The position numbers and the translations under genes were made by a program. From assembly GCA_000827205.1 (NCBI GenBank), contig KN832559.1, positions 1,238,917 through 1,302,916 on the forward strand: a stretch of 64,000 nt of DNA, written 5' to 3'. Every line of letters begins with the position of its first letter. Positions within the stretch are counted from its first letter, which is position 1. Shown here one piece after another: positions 44,895 to 56,226 of this stretch. The DNA is from Plicaturopsis crispa FD-325 SS-3. Taxonomy: Eukaryota; Basidiomycota; Agaricomycetes; Amylocorticiales; Amylocorticiaceae. The notes under the pieces are model-generated. The model was not told the origin of the DNA. It was given only the letters and a program-made list of their open reading frames with translations, and made no database searches.

Positions 44895-46532
44895 GCTTCA
44901 TAACTGGATTTCGTGTCGTAAAATAGAGTCGTTGGCACCCCTGGAATAAAACGGGTTTTCCTCGACACCCTGAGCTCCGAGTGGCAGCCACCGCCGTGTA
45001 AGGTGGCAGCCACCGCCGTGTAAGATGCCTGAATGTGCATACGTGCATACGATGTACACAGACAGCTTCCGTTTGAAGACAGCCTGCTGCATTCGAGCGA
45101 TTGCAAGCTACCGGGGTTGACTAAATGAGCCTTCCGCCTACATCGTTGCGAGCCTGAGTTCGTATCGCATTTCTCTTTGCAGTAGTCACTATGGCTGCAG
45201 ACCGTACGCGCGTATTATACACAGGCTCCACGACACCGTCGACAGTGCATTGAAATAGTGTCTCCCGCAAAAGGAATCCTCCGCCGCATCCGTCTAGTTG
45301 GGCCATAATCATCAGTGGACCGAATTCTTTCCTCGAGAGAGCACCACCATCCCGCACCGTCTCCCCCAGGCGTGCCCGTGCGCTGTCGACCGCGAGTCGC
45401 GACCATGCAACCCCCATGGCCCGTGCGCCCCACCGGCTCACCCCGCCCTAGTCGCCCTGGCCCCCACTGCGGGGCGGGATGACCACTGTTGGCGTGTTAT
45501 CGTCCGGGGATACTTAGATTTCGCCGCTTCCTTTGCTGCGCGCGCCGCTCCTGTCGGTCGGCATGAGTGGAAACGCGCAGCAAACGAGTATCGAGGATCA
45601 ATGGCTTTGTAGATCTGCTTGTGTCATCTCTCGTCCAGCCAGGCGCATTCGTTGGTCAGAGTTGGAGCTGCGACAAGGCTAGTTTGGAGTCCTTCTACAG
45701 TTGTACAGCTGTCAGCTGAAGATGACTGCACGCGTGTTCGTATTCATACCAGCTAAAGTTAAGTAGGAGAATTTGTGTACTTATATGACTTTGAACGATG
45801 CGTTCATGGGTAGAACTTTTGAACGCGTGAGCTTGAAGCTTGAAGACGGTCGTCCACGATGCCTACCGCCCCGAGAGACTGCGATCTATGTACCATGTAC
45901 CTGTATATACAACCTGTGAATACGGTAAGGACTCTATCGGCAGGGCAGGTTGAATCGAAAATGAATTCAACCTAGATGCAAAGACTCAATAAGACAGCAG
46001 CTGCGGTACGCCAGAGAGCACAAGAAAAGCTATATATTTGTTTGGGGACTTGAAACGCGAAGCCCTTCGCGATGGATGCACCGTCATACACGGGAACGGA
46101 ATAAATAACCAGCGAGGGAATAGACAGGGATGACAGACACGGGAGACGGGTGTACAGGACACAGGGAGCGGAAGAGGAATGTGACAGAGAGAGGAAGGAG
46201 AGAGAGGAAAAGTATATGAGTGGCAGATGGATGGCGGTCGTCAATGAAAACAAGAGAGAAGATATCAATGTGAGTAAGTAACGAGTGCAGATGTTGATGC
46301 GCAGAGGACCAATATGCGACAAGACCTCGAAAACAGTGCGACAGACGTGGGCAGAACTCTAAACGAGATTCAGATCGTGGAGATGGACGGATGGATGGAA
46401 AGAAAAGGCAAGGAGGAGGAAGGAAAGCAGCACAGGGGGTATGCAAGGAGTCGAGTCATGCAATGGATACAGCAAATAGGCCAGTACATTCAGATGAGCG
46501 CAGCCGTAAAACGGGAGCGCGGGCGTGTCCGT
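44895..46532. other. Convergent 3' flanks and intergenic DNA
   Basis: About 1.6 kb between the complex III gene and the GATA-factor gene, both pointing inward. It holds a 22-bp direct repeat x2 (44981-45024) built around the palindrome GGTGGCAGCCACC. Open frames on both strands show no family motif. No gene seen. Confidence 0.5.
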
Positions 46533-49468
46533 TCAGTAGGTCTGCATAGCGGAGGAGTCGTAAAAGTCGGTCTGTCCGTGGCCGTGGCCGCGGCTCTGAT
46601 GCTGGTTGCGGCTCTGATCCTGGCTGTTCCCATGGCCTTGAGCGCCGCCAGTGTAGACCGAGTCGCTCGGGAACATCGGGGGGTGGGGTCGCGGGGAGCT
46701 CACGGCAGCCGTCGACGACTCCTCGTTGGGGAGCATCATCGGCGGGTGCAGATACGTCGCGAAGAGGCTGTCTTCATCCTGCGGCAGCATCGGCGGGTGC
46801 AGGTAGTCCATGGGCGACTCGTCCGCGGGGAGCATCGGAGGGTGCACGAACTGGGGCGAATTGTCCTGCGGGAGCATGGGCGGGTGCCAGAACGTGTTCC
46901 CTGACCCACGGAGCGGCGGGTACGACGGGTAGAAGTTGAACGGGAAGTCCATCGACGACCGCGCGGAGCGCGACGTCGTGGACGATGACGAGTACCCGTC
47001 GTTGTACGAGTTGTACGAGACGGCGGAGGACGGCGGCTCGGACGCCGAGTCGACGCTCATCCGCCGGCGCTTGCTCGTGCGGGGACTCATCCCGAGGTTC
47101 TCCATGTCCGAAGAATCAACCGACGCGAAGGGCAGGGGATCCGCGGGGGCGTTGACAGCGTTCTGCATGAGGTAGTCGGGGTGGTACGGGCCGGGGAAGG
47201 GGTTATAGATGTGCGAGGAGGCTCCCTGCGAGTTGTACGCGCTCGTCTGGCTGTCACCAGCCCCGAGCGCACCCATGAGCTCCGACTGCGACGAGCGGAA
47301 GTCTGACTCGTCGTAGCTGTCGTACGTGATCTGGGTGGTACCGTCTGGCGCAAGCGTCGGCGACGTCTCGGCGCTAGGAGATGTGCGCCGGCTTGCACCT
47401 GGGCTAGCCGAGGGGGTGTCCGAGACTCCGTGACCCATGCGACGAGCATCATGACGAGACCGCTTGCGAATCACGTCGGACTTCATGGAGATGGGCCGAG
47501 CGGATCCGTGCAGTTTGTAGCTTGAAGAGATAGTCAGCACGGTCCGAAGAGATACCGGCAATCATGCCACGACTCACTATAGACCGCATGCATTGCAGAC
47601 GGTTTTGCCTTCGTCGTCTTTTCTCCAGAGGGGGGTCGCCGTCGTGTGGCAGTTGTAGCATTGCGCTGTCAGAGTTGAGCATTGTCAGTATATCGTGCAG
47701 GAAAAAATGATATACGACGTACCCATGACGTCGACAGCCTCCTGGCGAGGGGCCGCTTGGGCCCTTCCTTCGCCGTGGGTATTCCGCATACTCTTGGGCC
47801 GGGGGCGTTTATGCTTTAAACACGAGATGAGTAGACGAAATGAAGCCAAATAAGATGGACGCACCAGTTTGCAGTATAGGCCGCAAGCGTTGCAATTCAA
47901 TTCGTCGTTCAATCCGCGACGCCACAGCGGTGTGTGCGTCGCGCCGCAGTTCGAGCATTCCGCCTTCACCCCGCCCGGTGCAGAGTTGTTATTACCGGTA
48001 TGGCGGAGGACGGCGGGATTGACGCTGGTCGCGGTGGCACCAGGCCCAGAGGACCGCGTCACCGGCGTCGCTTGCGTCCTGACCGTGAGGCTGGGCCGTC
48101 CCATGGGCGTGCTAGCTCCCGTCCCTGACCCGCGTCCAATCTTGGCCGGCGAAACCGTCTGCGGGAGAACCTCCTTCACGGTCTGTGAGAGCGGGGGCAC
48201 ATTACTGTGCATGGTCGGCGAATAGTCGGCGTCTTGGCTGTCGCTGCTCGCGTCGTCGTCGCCATCATTATCCTCGTGGGAGGAGTAGCTGTGGTCGGAC
48301 ATGACGACGTCCGCGCGCTCGCGATGAGGACGTGCTCCGTGGACGTGGTGGTGGTGACGCGGGGTGTTGTGGGTGCCGTAAGATGTCCAAGTTTCCGGGC
48401 CGTCGTTAACGTCAGACATTTCGACGCCGTCGACGAGGTCATCCAAAGGAATTTCGATAGTGGGCCGAGAGATGCTAAAACCGTCGGAGTCGGGGTTGAA
48501 CCCAACACCTTCGCCGTAATTCATGGGGTTGGTACGCGTGGGGGCCGGATAGAGAAGAGCGGATGGGCTGAAATTGTCGGAAAAGATGGAAGGGAAATGG
48601 AGAGATTGCTGCTGGGCCGCCTGATTAGATTCCGCAGCAGAGACCTGGTGCCGCCGGCCACGTTGAGTGAGGGGAGGATCCTTGTCGTTAGCGTCTTCTT
48701 CAACGTCGGCGGTCTCGCCGGAGTCATCCATGTTGGCGGCGGCGCGCGTGCTAGGCCGCCCACGCTTCGTGGATTCTTTGAACTCGGCAGACGGCCTCAT
48801 GTCGGGTTTCCGAACGTTGGAATGGAATGTGGCCGGGGAGGGTTGGTCGATGCTGAAGGTAAATTGCATGCGTTTGATGGTGCCCGGCTTGGCATTCTGA
48901 CTCGCCTCGCGGTTGCGCTCCTTTTCAACCGCGCGTTGGCGAATCATGTCCGTCGAGTGGTTGCGCTTGAAGTCGGGGGCTTCGAGCTCTTCGATACTGC
49001 GACCTTTCTCTTTGTCAAGCTGAGCGCCAATTGTTTTTTTTGTTAGTCAGGGTACAGGGTTTTGCGAATGTGTCGGTTGCGTACCTTATCGCCCATACAC
49101 TTCGAAAGTTTCTTGAATTCGCGCTTAGATTTGGCATTGTCGGTGTCTACCATAAGATTTTGGAGGTGCCAAAGCCTCCAGCTGAGGTTTTCGAGCCTTG
49201 AGCCCTGCTCAAGGTAGCTGGCGACCTTAGAGCAGACCTGGCCACACGGTTAGTGCTCGTCTCGACGAGTGAAAAGGACAAAGAGCATACCTTCCATGTC
49301 GTAGTGAGAGAATCGGTATCAGCGAGGTTGCTGAACGCGACGAACGATTTGTTTCCCTGATAATGAAAGAGGCGAAATGAAAAAAGTGCCGGTAAGTCAG
49401 AAACTGTGTGTGCGCTGTGGTGCACAGAGGCGACCGACTTTGAACTTGAGGTTGAGGATGGAGGGCAT
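46533..49468 (-). CDS. Two-finger GATA transcription factor with an AreA/Gaf1-type N-terminal region
   Basis: Seven exons give 856 residues: 49468-49439, 49356-49291, 49237-49085, 49019-47865, 47813-47723, 47665-47578, 47520-46533. The N-terminus (residues about 20-70: [36 protein letters not shown]) fits DUF1752, the short region found near the start of AreA/Gaf1 nitrogen regulators. Finger 1 starts at about Cys438 ([15 protein letters not shown], then [16 protein letters not shown]). Finger 2 (about 501-525: [18 protein letters not shown], then CNACGLYYKLHG) is assembled across two introns. Both have the 17- or 18-residue loop and the TPLWRR/K core that reads GATA sites. The C-terminal third has five or so HPPM(L)P repeats and a Gly/His/Gln-rich end. 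The first exon codes only 10 residues and is the least certain. Nuclear regulator, probably of nitrogen or development. Confidence 0.85.
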
Positions 49469-52373
49469 TTAGAGAGCTCGTGCGGTCGTGAAAGGATAAG
49501 GAGGAAATGAAGCAAGAAGAAAACGAAAGACGGTACGGTTATAGGGCAGAAAGCACCGGGAAGACAAGAATTTTGTTTACAGCAGCACAGCTCCAACCAG
49601 ACTACAAAAATGGGACTAATTCGCGCACGTTTCGCCTTTGATTACGATTTTTGTAACCCAGTCATGTCTTATTCAACTCCGTCCAATGATCTTTGCAGCT
49701 CCTCTTGAATTCTTCTTTGCTTTTCGGATTATTCCTTAGTCTCGAGCCGAGTTCCGTTCATAAAACCATCTCGCATCAGGCGTCGTCGCTCGATAAAAGG
49801 AAAGCCTCCTCGGCAAGCATCTCTTGTGCCTCGTACACACCTTTCTTGTCTACACGTGTTTACCTTCAAACACACTGTTGGAAGGCTTTCCAATGCGCCG
49901 CCATCATCACCCGAAGACGCTCGTCGTTGCTTGGAATGCCGTATGCACGGCTCGCCTGATGGGGGCTTTCTTCTACGGACCGCCGATATCTCACCGGGAC
50001 GCAACCGGGACGCGTTTCCTGCTCTCTTGCTGCATCCTTGCTATTGACACGACCGACGCCACATTGATGAGGGAATAGATAGGTGCGTGCACGAGATCAC
50101 TCACCTAGACAGCAAGTAGCCGGGTAGTTTGCGCCCATACGCGCCACATGTACGCTGCTGAGCCCCACAAGTTACCATCTTCCAGGACGGCAGATCGGAA
50201 ATTAAATTCCCTTCTAGCGAGTGGAATGTGCTATCCGAAGGCGAACAACTGCTGCGTGAGTATGTCGAGTCAGCGAACGAACGAGGGCAGACAATAATTA
50301 ATTACCTTTCGCCACCCCACCCTCACTCTCACACACCAGAAAACATTGTCATAGCTACACTTCATAGAGCACAATAGTACGTGTACGCACCTTGAGATTA
50401 CCAACAAGGCGGATCGCGGGCGCCTGTGCTTTTGATTCCGCGTAAGCTTATCTTTTACGCCCGCAGCCCTACTATTCTGTTCCTCGACGCGGAGATTCGG
50501 AGAGCAGGTGAAATGACGAGGAGGACATAGACACCATCTGAATCGCTTCCAGATGTCCTTCGCAGCATCACGGGACAGACATTTTGTGCCTCGAGGACCT
50601 TCTTGTTAAGATGTTCGGCGGTTAATACAAGGTATCGCTCACGGTTAAAGTGGTACAGGATCGCCATGCATCACATCAGAAACTTGGGGATGGGTTGGCT
50701 GGCTGACGCGATGGCATCTCGCCACAACCGGGCAAAGCGGGCTCCAGCTATTTCCCAAGACTCACCAAGACATCCTATCCTTCGTACTCGTGTTGCTGTG
50801 TATTTTTGCAACCGGGCTACCAAAGCCTATCTTGGCTCTGAGGTGACATGGTTATCGAAATGAAGTGTAGATCCGAGAGAACGCTGACAGCGGATAATGA
50901 AATGGCGAAATCCGAGGCCATGACCATGTCAGTGTCGACCGAGCAAAGCCCTGCAGAGGGTATTGCAATCAATCAATTGTAGACGCCTTGAGGTCGAGTA
51001 AATACGGAACACGTACTGACTTGGAATAGCTGGCAGGCGAAGACATACCCCCTTTAGACGCGCGTAGAGGTTTTTACAACCCCATCGATAACGTATCGAT
51101 GGAGACGGCCAAAAAGGGAACACAACATAGGCGCCGCGCCACCAGCCGCTGAGGTGCCACTTCACGCTGGTGACCAGCGTGAAGGAGCAACCTTGTATCG
51201 AGCCAAGCTTGGTCAGAACTCGCTCACATGCACGGTCTTGACAGTTAGGTTGTGGAGGCATGTCTCGGACATGGGCATGATTACCAGAAAGCCTAAGGAA
51301 ACATATATTCAGTGGAGCGGAAGCCTACGGCACAACAAAAGGCAAGACTCACTCGAACCACTGGACTCGGGAAGGAGCGTCTATCCCGAGAATTTTTGGG
51401 GGCGAGGCACGCACTCCTCGTTGTTGTCGCGCGTCGCGCTCGATGCAAGTGGCTGATCCACGTTCCAATGCACGCCTGTGGAGAGCAGACGAGGCGTCCG
51501 GAGACTTGTGTAGAACAGCGGATGTCGTTGCGGGGCAACTCCATAATTAATTATTCTCCGGGTTATTCATTATGAAAAACCACGTTGGGCCAGGCGTACG
51601 TAGACCGACTGCCCGATGACACGCCACACGAGGCGCCAGCATGCGCGGCCGAGAAGACACCCGTGCACGAGCATAGAAAGTCTCAACCGACACCCCGTCT
51701 CTCGAAAATTGCTTGTATGCGAGACAACGAGTCCGGGACGCTCAGCGGCTACTATTCGAAATTCGACACCCACAATTATGCACGATGGATTGATAGATTA
51801 TAGATCACTCACACTTCCTCTCCCTACCGCAGTTGCAAAATTCCAGATTTTGTCCCTGGGCCGAAGACTGCGTACCCCGAGAACGCAGGAAAACTTCTAG
51901 GCAGAAACCTGTTCGTCCAACATGCGGCAGTCAGGGGAGCCAGAGCATACTTATCTTTGTTCCAAGTCGAAGTCCAGAGAGGTTGAGGTTTGTGTTGACT
52001 TTCGTGTTCCTATCACCGCCGCAGTCGACGTCTGAAGTGACTTGAGAAAAAGACAGGAAGAAGAGAAGAAAACACAAAATAGTAGCCTATTCGTGTACAG
52101 CGTTCATCGAACTGCGATGCAGTCGGGAACGAAAGAGAGATTCGGGAACGCGCAAGCTCTGATCACATGAGCGCGTAGATCTCGTCGTATCTTCAAGTTC
52201 CCCGCGGTCAACCAGGTTCCGCAGTATGTTTTCACAGTGAACATAGGCAAAAATCGCGAGGAAGCTAGGGGAATGGGGATGGTTTTATTTCCAAAGTCTA
52301 CGTGCATTGGTACAAAATACAGGTTGCAAATGGGAACACAGCAGGAGCTCAACGCAATGCGGTCGGCAGATTC
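49469..52373. other. Gene-poor region
   Basis: About 2.9 kb. The first few hundred bases are the 5' region of the GATA-factor gene. Beyond that I see only short frames, for example a minus-strand one at 50667-50455 (YHFNRERYLVLTAEHLNKK), with no splice-consistent extension or family match. No RNA gene or clear transposon end found. Confidence 0.45.
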
Positions 52374-53400
52374 TTATTGATGGAACAGCCCTCTGGCAGT
52401 CCAGGACTTGATCCACGACTCTGCACCTTGCTCGGTAATGGGGTCGAGAAAGGCCATCGTGGGGCTGACAGCCAACATGTCGGCTGAAAAATATTCCCAG
52501 ACCAGCAGCTTCACTGCCGACCCGACTGGGACTGTCGGAGTACTGGCAACTCTGAAGGACTCATGCAGTTTGATGGCAGGCTAAAAAATGCAGACGAGAA
52601 TTAGATGGCATGCAGGAGGCCGCTGGAGCAACTTACGTTGTTCGCGATGTCCTCTTCATTGGCGTGGTGGACGTGTCCTTCCAGCTTCGAGAACCATTGG
52701 CCAAACGGGACAAAAGGAAGGGCGTCAGTTTTGAACTCCTTCATGAATGCCTGAGCCACCTTGGGATGCACCATGTTCAGCGCGGGAGAAAGGTTACCTA
52801 TGGAAAACTCGACGGCGACGATGCCTTGGGTTACGGCATGCATAAGAGTCTACGACACCACCTGCGTAAACGTCAGAAACATAAGGCTCCACCGAGAAAA
52901 ATTCACCCACTCCGTGAACACCTTAAGGCAGCACGCCCAGCGAGACACTCGACTTTACGAGGATTGGAACCTAAACAGCAGGGGTCATGCGCCGCTGGGC
53001 TCCCCGCCGGGCCGCACGAGACTGGCACTATCCTACGAAGGACGTAGCTTGCGGCCTACTCTGGGAACGGAGCTGTCATGACGTAGTCTTTGATTAATTT
53101 TGCCCTGTCTCGGCATCGCATTGTGCCCAGGACTTTGCAACGCACCCTTTCTCCGTCGACGACGTACATTCCCTCGCCGTTTCCCCCACCCAGCGGCACT
53201 TGCATCGTTTTGCACCTCTCTGGGTAGGTCCCTTAGCTCCATGGTTGCGATAGAGTCGACTGAAGACGTAAATAGAGAACAAATATTGGTGGGACTCTGA
53301 GAAGCCGATGGCACCGCGAGGTCGCTGAGGTTCTGGGTCCCACGGAAATTGAACTTGAATAACGACAAAGACAAGTTGAAGTTGAGACGCTGTGCAGACG
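52374..53400 (-). pseudogene. Remnant of an NRPS-like (adenylate-forming) reductase
   Basis: Pieces of a thioester-reductase domain lie in order on the minus strand. Near 53300-53390 is LNFNLSLSLFKFNFRGTQNL and FTSSV, the NAD-binding region's conserved stretch. At 52797-52637 is LSPALNMVHPK, then FVPFGQWFSKLEGH. At 52580-52374, after a good intron, are PAIKLHESF and the C-terminal helix ending at the stop at 52374. Weak traces (FASGLLEQRNFASL) lie upstream at about 53480-53560. The connecting sequence is not open, and the adenylation and carrier domains are absent. Intact relatives reduce carrier-bound acyl chains in secondary metabolism. This copy is partial and decayed. Confidence 0.6.
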
Positions 53401-56062
53401 CTGGGAGACGAAGCTAGAGTGTATGTTATCAGTACGTACTCAAGCGTGTAGTTTTCAATTAAGCAAATGTGAATAACTGACCTCGTCATAAACCGCGCTC
53501 TTGAGGGTCAATACGTTCGTGCGCGCTATCGCCTTCAAGGAAGCGAAGTTTCTCTGTTCGAGGAGCCCGGAGGCAAATCTGTGGTCGGGAAATGAAGCCT
53601 TCTGCCCCTCCGACGACGAAAAATTGTCAGAGGAACTGCGGTGAACACGTACACGGGCTTGACGACTGAATTAATTCGAAAGGATACCTAGAGATAAGAG
53701 CCTCGTCCCCTCGTCGACCCAGAGAGTAAGACGACGGGATCGGGGTCCGCCATTCGAATAGCCGTTTTCAATCCACCAATCCCATTGATAGAAAATGATA
53801 TTCAGTATCTGTTACGAATCCAGTGGGACACAAGCTGCCAAGGGCGTCTGCGAAAGAGCAAAGGGCAGCGTCGAGAGCACAATGACATAGGAAAGTAGCA
53901 TTCCACTTACATGCATGACAGAATGAGGCTCGGGCAGCTGGAAGAAACGACCCGACGACGGATACGCAGCGTCCAGAGTGAGGATTTCGCTGATAGACAC
54001 GTCACAAGGCGGCATTCGAAGCAAATTTTGGAGTGCATCTCCTCGGTAGAAAACGAGGTGACGAGCTTTATCCAACAGCAGAACTTCCGCTTTGAGGTTC
54101 AGCTTCAAGACCACCGCAGCCGTTGAGTTGCGCACTTAAGCTAAGATACGCGCGGGGAAGAAGAATGCAGCAATGCTACAGAGTAACACTTTACTCTGGA
54201 TATTACCTCTGAAGCAAAAAAAAAATTAGACATGTTAGACAAGATTCTACATACGAGGAGCTTGCGACTTGCCTGTAGTCACAGTGGTGCATTGGGATGC
54301 ACTGGCGCGTGTCATGCATGACATGGCCCATGCGCGTGAGACCCTGGAGGGATGGATGACATTAGTTTGCGAGGGCCAGAAAGTTCGCGATAAGTATTAG
54401 CAAAATTCTTTGGTAGCCTTGCGGATTCAGATATCTTCGTCTGTTTAGAATTAGACTGTGTAGTCGAAGATCAATGTAGTCTGGGACGAGAAACTAGGTA
54501 GAAGTTCAAGTTCAAGAGAATGTTTGACTGGCGAGCAACTGGCGAGTCTGAGAGTGGACCGTGTTCACTCGGAACCAAACCGGGCCGGTCTCCCGATCCA
54601 CTGCTCTCGTGAAACTTGAGCTTGATCAAGCGCCGAGATTCGAAACTTGTTCAGAACTCTTCCACGGTTACACTTAATAATGCACTACCTTGACACCACT
54701 GTTAGCTCAAAGCTTGGACATTCGAGTTAAGTACACACTCCGCGACACGACGTGGCTGCTGTGGTCGCGACCTGGCACGGAGGAAAAAACTGCTACTCGC
54801 ATGTTGACCTACGTAGATATGGAGGCGGCTGTTTGAATACCGTACTTGTACAGAAACTTGGAAGTACGTCCACTCTTTCACCGAACGCAGTGCTTGTCGC
54901 GTACTTACGAAGTCAAAGCACATGCCACGACGATAACGTCTATCTCGGGGACAGGACGCGATGTCCTCGTAATTCACTGCTCAATTGGGCTGGTCTAGGT
55001 GGTATTCTACACGCTCTCGAAAAGCTATATCGCATTGGGCATGCTTCCCAATGGCTTTCAGCGTCTTTTGCTTGATACCCGGCGGTATAAGTCTGCGTGC
55101 ACACTCCTCCAACCCTTGACATTTCGCCGATTCGCTCGAACTTGCTGCTGTACCGGATCACGTTCGGGGCGCCAAATAGATCCCTGCCTTACCACCAATC
55201 ATCTTCACCTCCATCTTTCCAGGGTCTTCGCACATAGCCTGCGTGTCCCAAAGAGCCTATCCAGTTGGCCATCCTGCATCCAAATCCCGCGTTGCGATGT
55301 CGTCGATTCGGAATTTCAAAGGAACTCACGGCGACACGAACTCCTTATTCGTTCTTCCATGGTTCCTTCATACCTTGTTTGCTTCTTGGCTCTTTCGTCG
55401 GACTTTGGTCTACTTTGCTTCGTAGCTTTCCTGGTATCGCTGCTCTTCACGATCTTTTCCGGATGATGCTACAGCCGATCAGCAGCTTTCCGAGGGGTTT
55501 GTGCTTTCCAAGTTCTGGCATCGCACACTGTCGACTGCTCTTTCCTCCATGGATTATTTCTATCAGGTTTCGCCCTTTCAATATTTTCGTTTCCGTTCTC
55601 GGTCTTTATCGAGCTCCCCTGCTTTTTGAGAATGCGATGGCACTAGATCGCTTGGTACGCCGATAAATTTCCGTGCCTACCTATGCATCTCACGAATGTT
55701 GATGGCCCGACGTGAGATGAGGTAGGCAGGTACTATGTAGGCCGGCCATTGCATCTAGAATGACTACGCAGGATCAACAACGAGGGGTTTTTCATTTTCA
55801 TTTCGTGGTTTCCCACTAATGCCCTCGGCCAATACATGTACTCTAGGTGACAAACGGGATGTTTTTTAGACCTGGGGGGCTGTTCTCCGCAATAGTCCCC
55901 ATGGAGGTTGGGCTTTGGATGTGCGGCCGCCATGGATGTAGCAGTGACCTTGTGGGTGAAACGCGCCCAGTCCAATTTCTCCTCGGCTGACAGTGACCTA
56001 CTTCACCCAAGGTCAATCACTAAGAATGTGTAGTGTTGTGGACACACGCAAATGACCGTTCT
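53401..56062. other. Gene-poor region upstream of the GH1 pair
   Basis: About 2.7 kb. A minus-strand frame at 54135-53812 (VVLKLNLKAEVLLLDKARHL, DALQNLLRMPPCDVSISE) looks coding and may belong to a further decayed gene, but I cannot name it. A plus-strand frame at 55265-55666 is hydrophobic and not family-like. A small palindrome at 55674-55728 is listed separately. Confidence 0.4.
55674..55728. repeat. Small hairpin-forming inverted repeat
   Basis: Bases 55674-55694 (TGCCTACCTATGCATCTCACG) pair with 55711-55728 (CGTGAGATGAGGTAGGCA) around a 16-base loop, with one bulge of three bases. It could be a tiny MITE or a transcript-end hairpin. Confidence 0.75.
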
Positions 56063-56162
56063 CCGCCCGCACGCTCCGCCCGTGCGGGCGGATTACGGAC
56101 AACCCAGACCACTCGTCAGGGGAACGCATGAATGAACGCCGGCTTCTTCGTCGACGTATAAA
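56063..56162 (+). promoter_or_regulatory. Promoter of GH1 gene 1: GC-rich inverted repeat and TATA box
   Basis: A perfect 11-bp inverted repeat (56063-56073 and 56081-56091, CCGCCCGCACG) lies 66 bp upstream of a TATAAA at 56157-56162. The TATA box is 65 bp before the start codon, in the context TCGACGTATA that is shared with the second GH1 gene. Confidence 0.6.
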
Positions 56163-56226
56163 ATCAATGACAGGCGCCTTTAATGAACATCAACGTCTAT
56201 CGCCACCGTTTCTTCGCCTCGAAATC

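Noticed and set aside
43682-44926. A 414-codon Arg/Pro-rich frame in the QCR2 region
   Set aside because: Runs through introns of QCR2 and has shadow-like composition; the complex III frame has the family motifs.
48207-49046. A 279-codon plus-strand frame
   Set aside because: Antisense shadow of the large GATA-factor exon.
55265-55666. Hydrophobic plus-strand frame of 133 codons
   Set aside because: No signal-anchor logic, no family motif and no splice continuation; probably chance.
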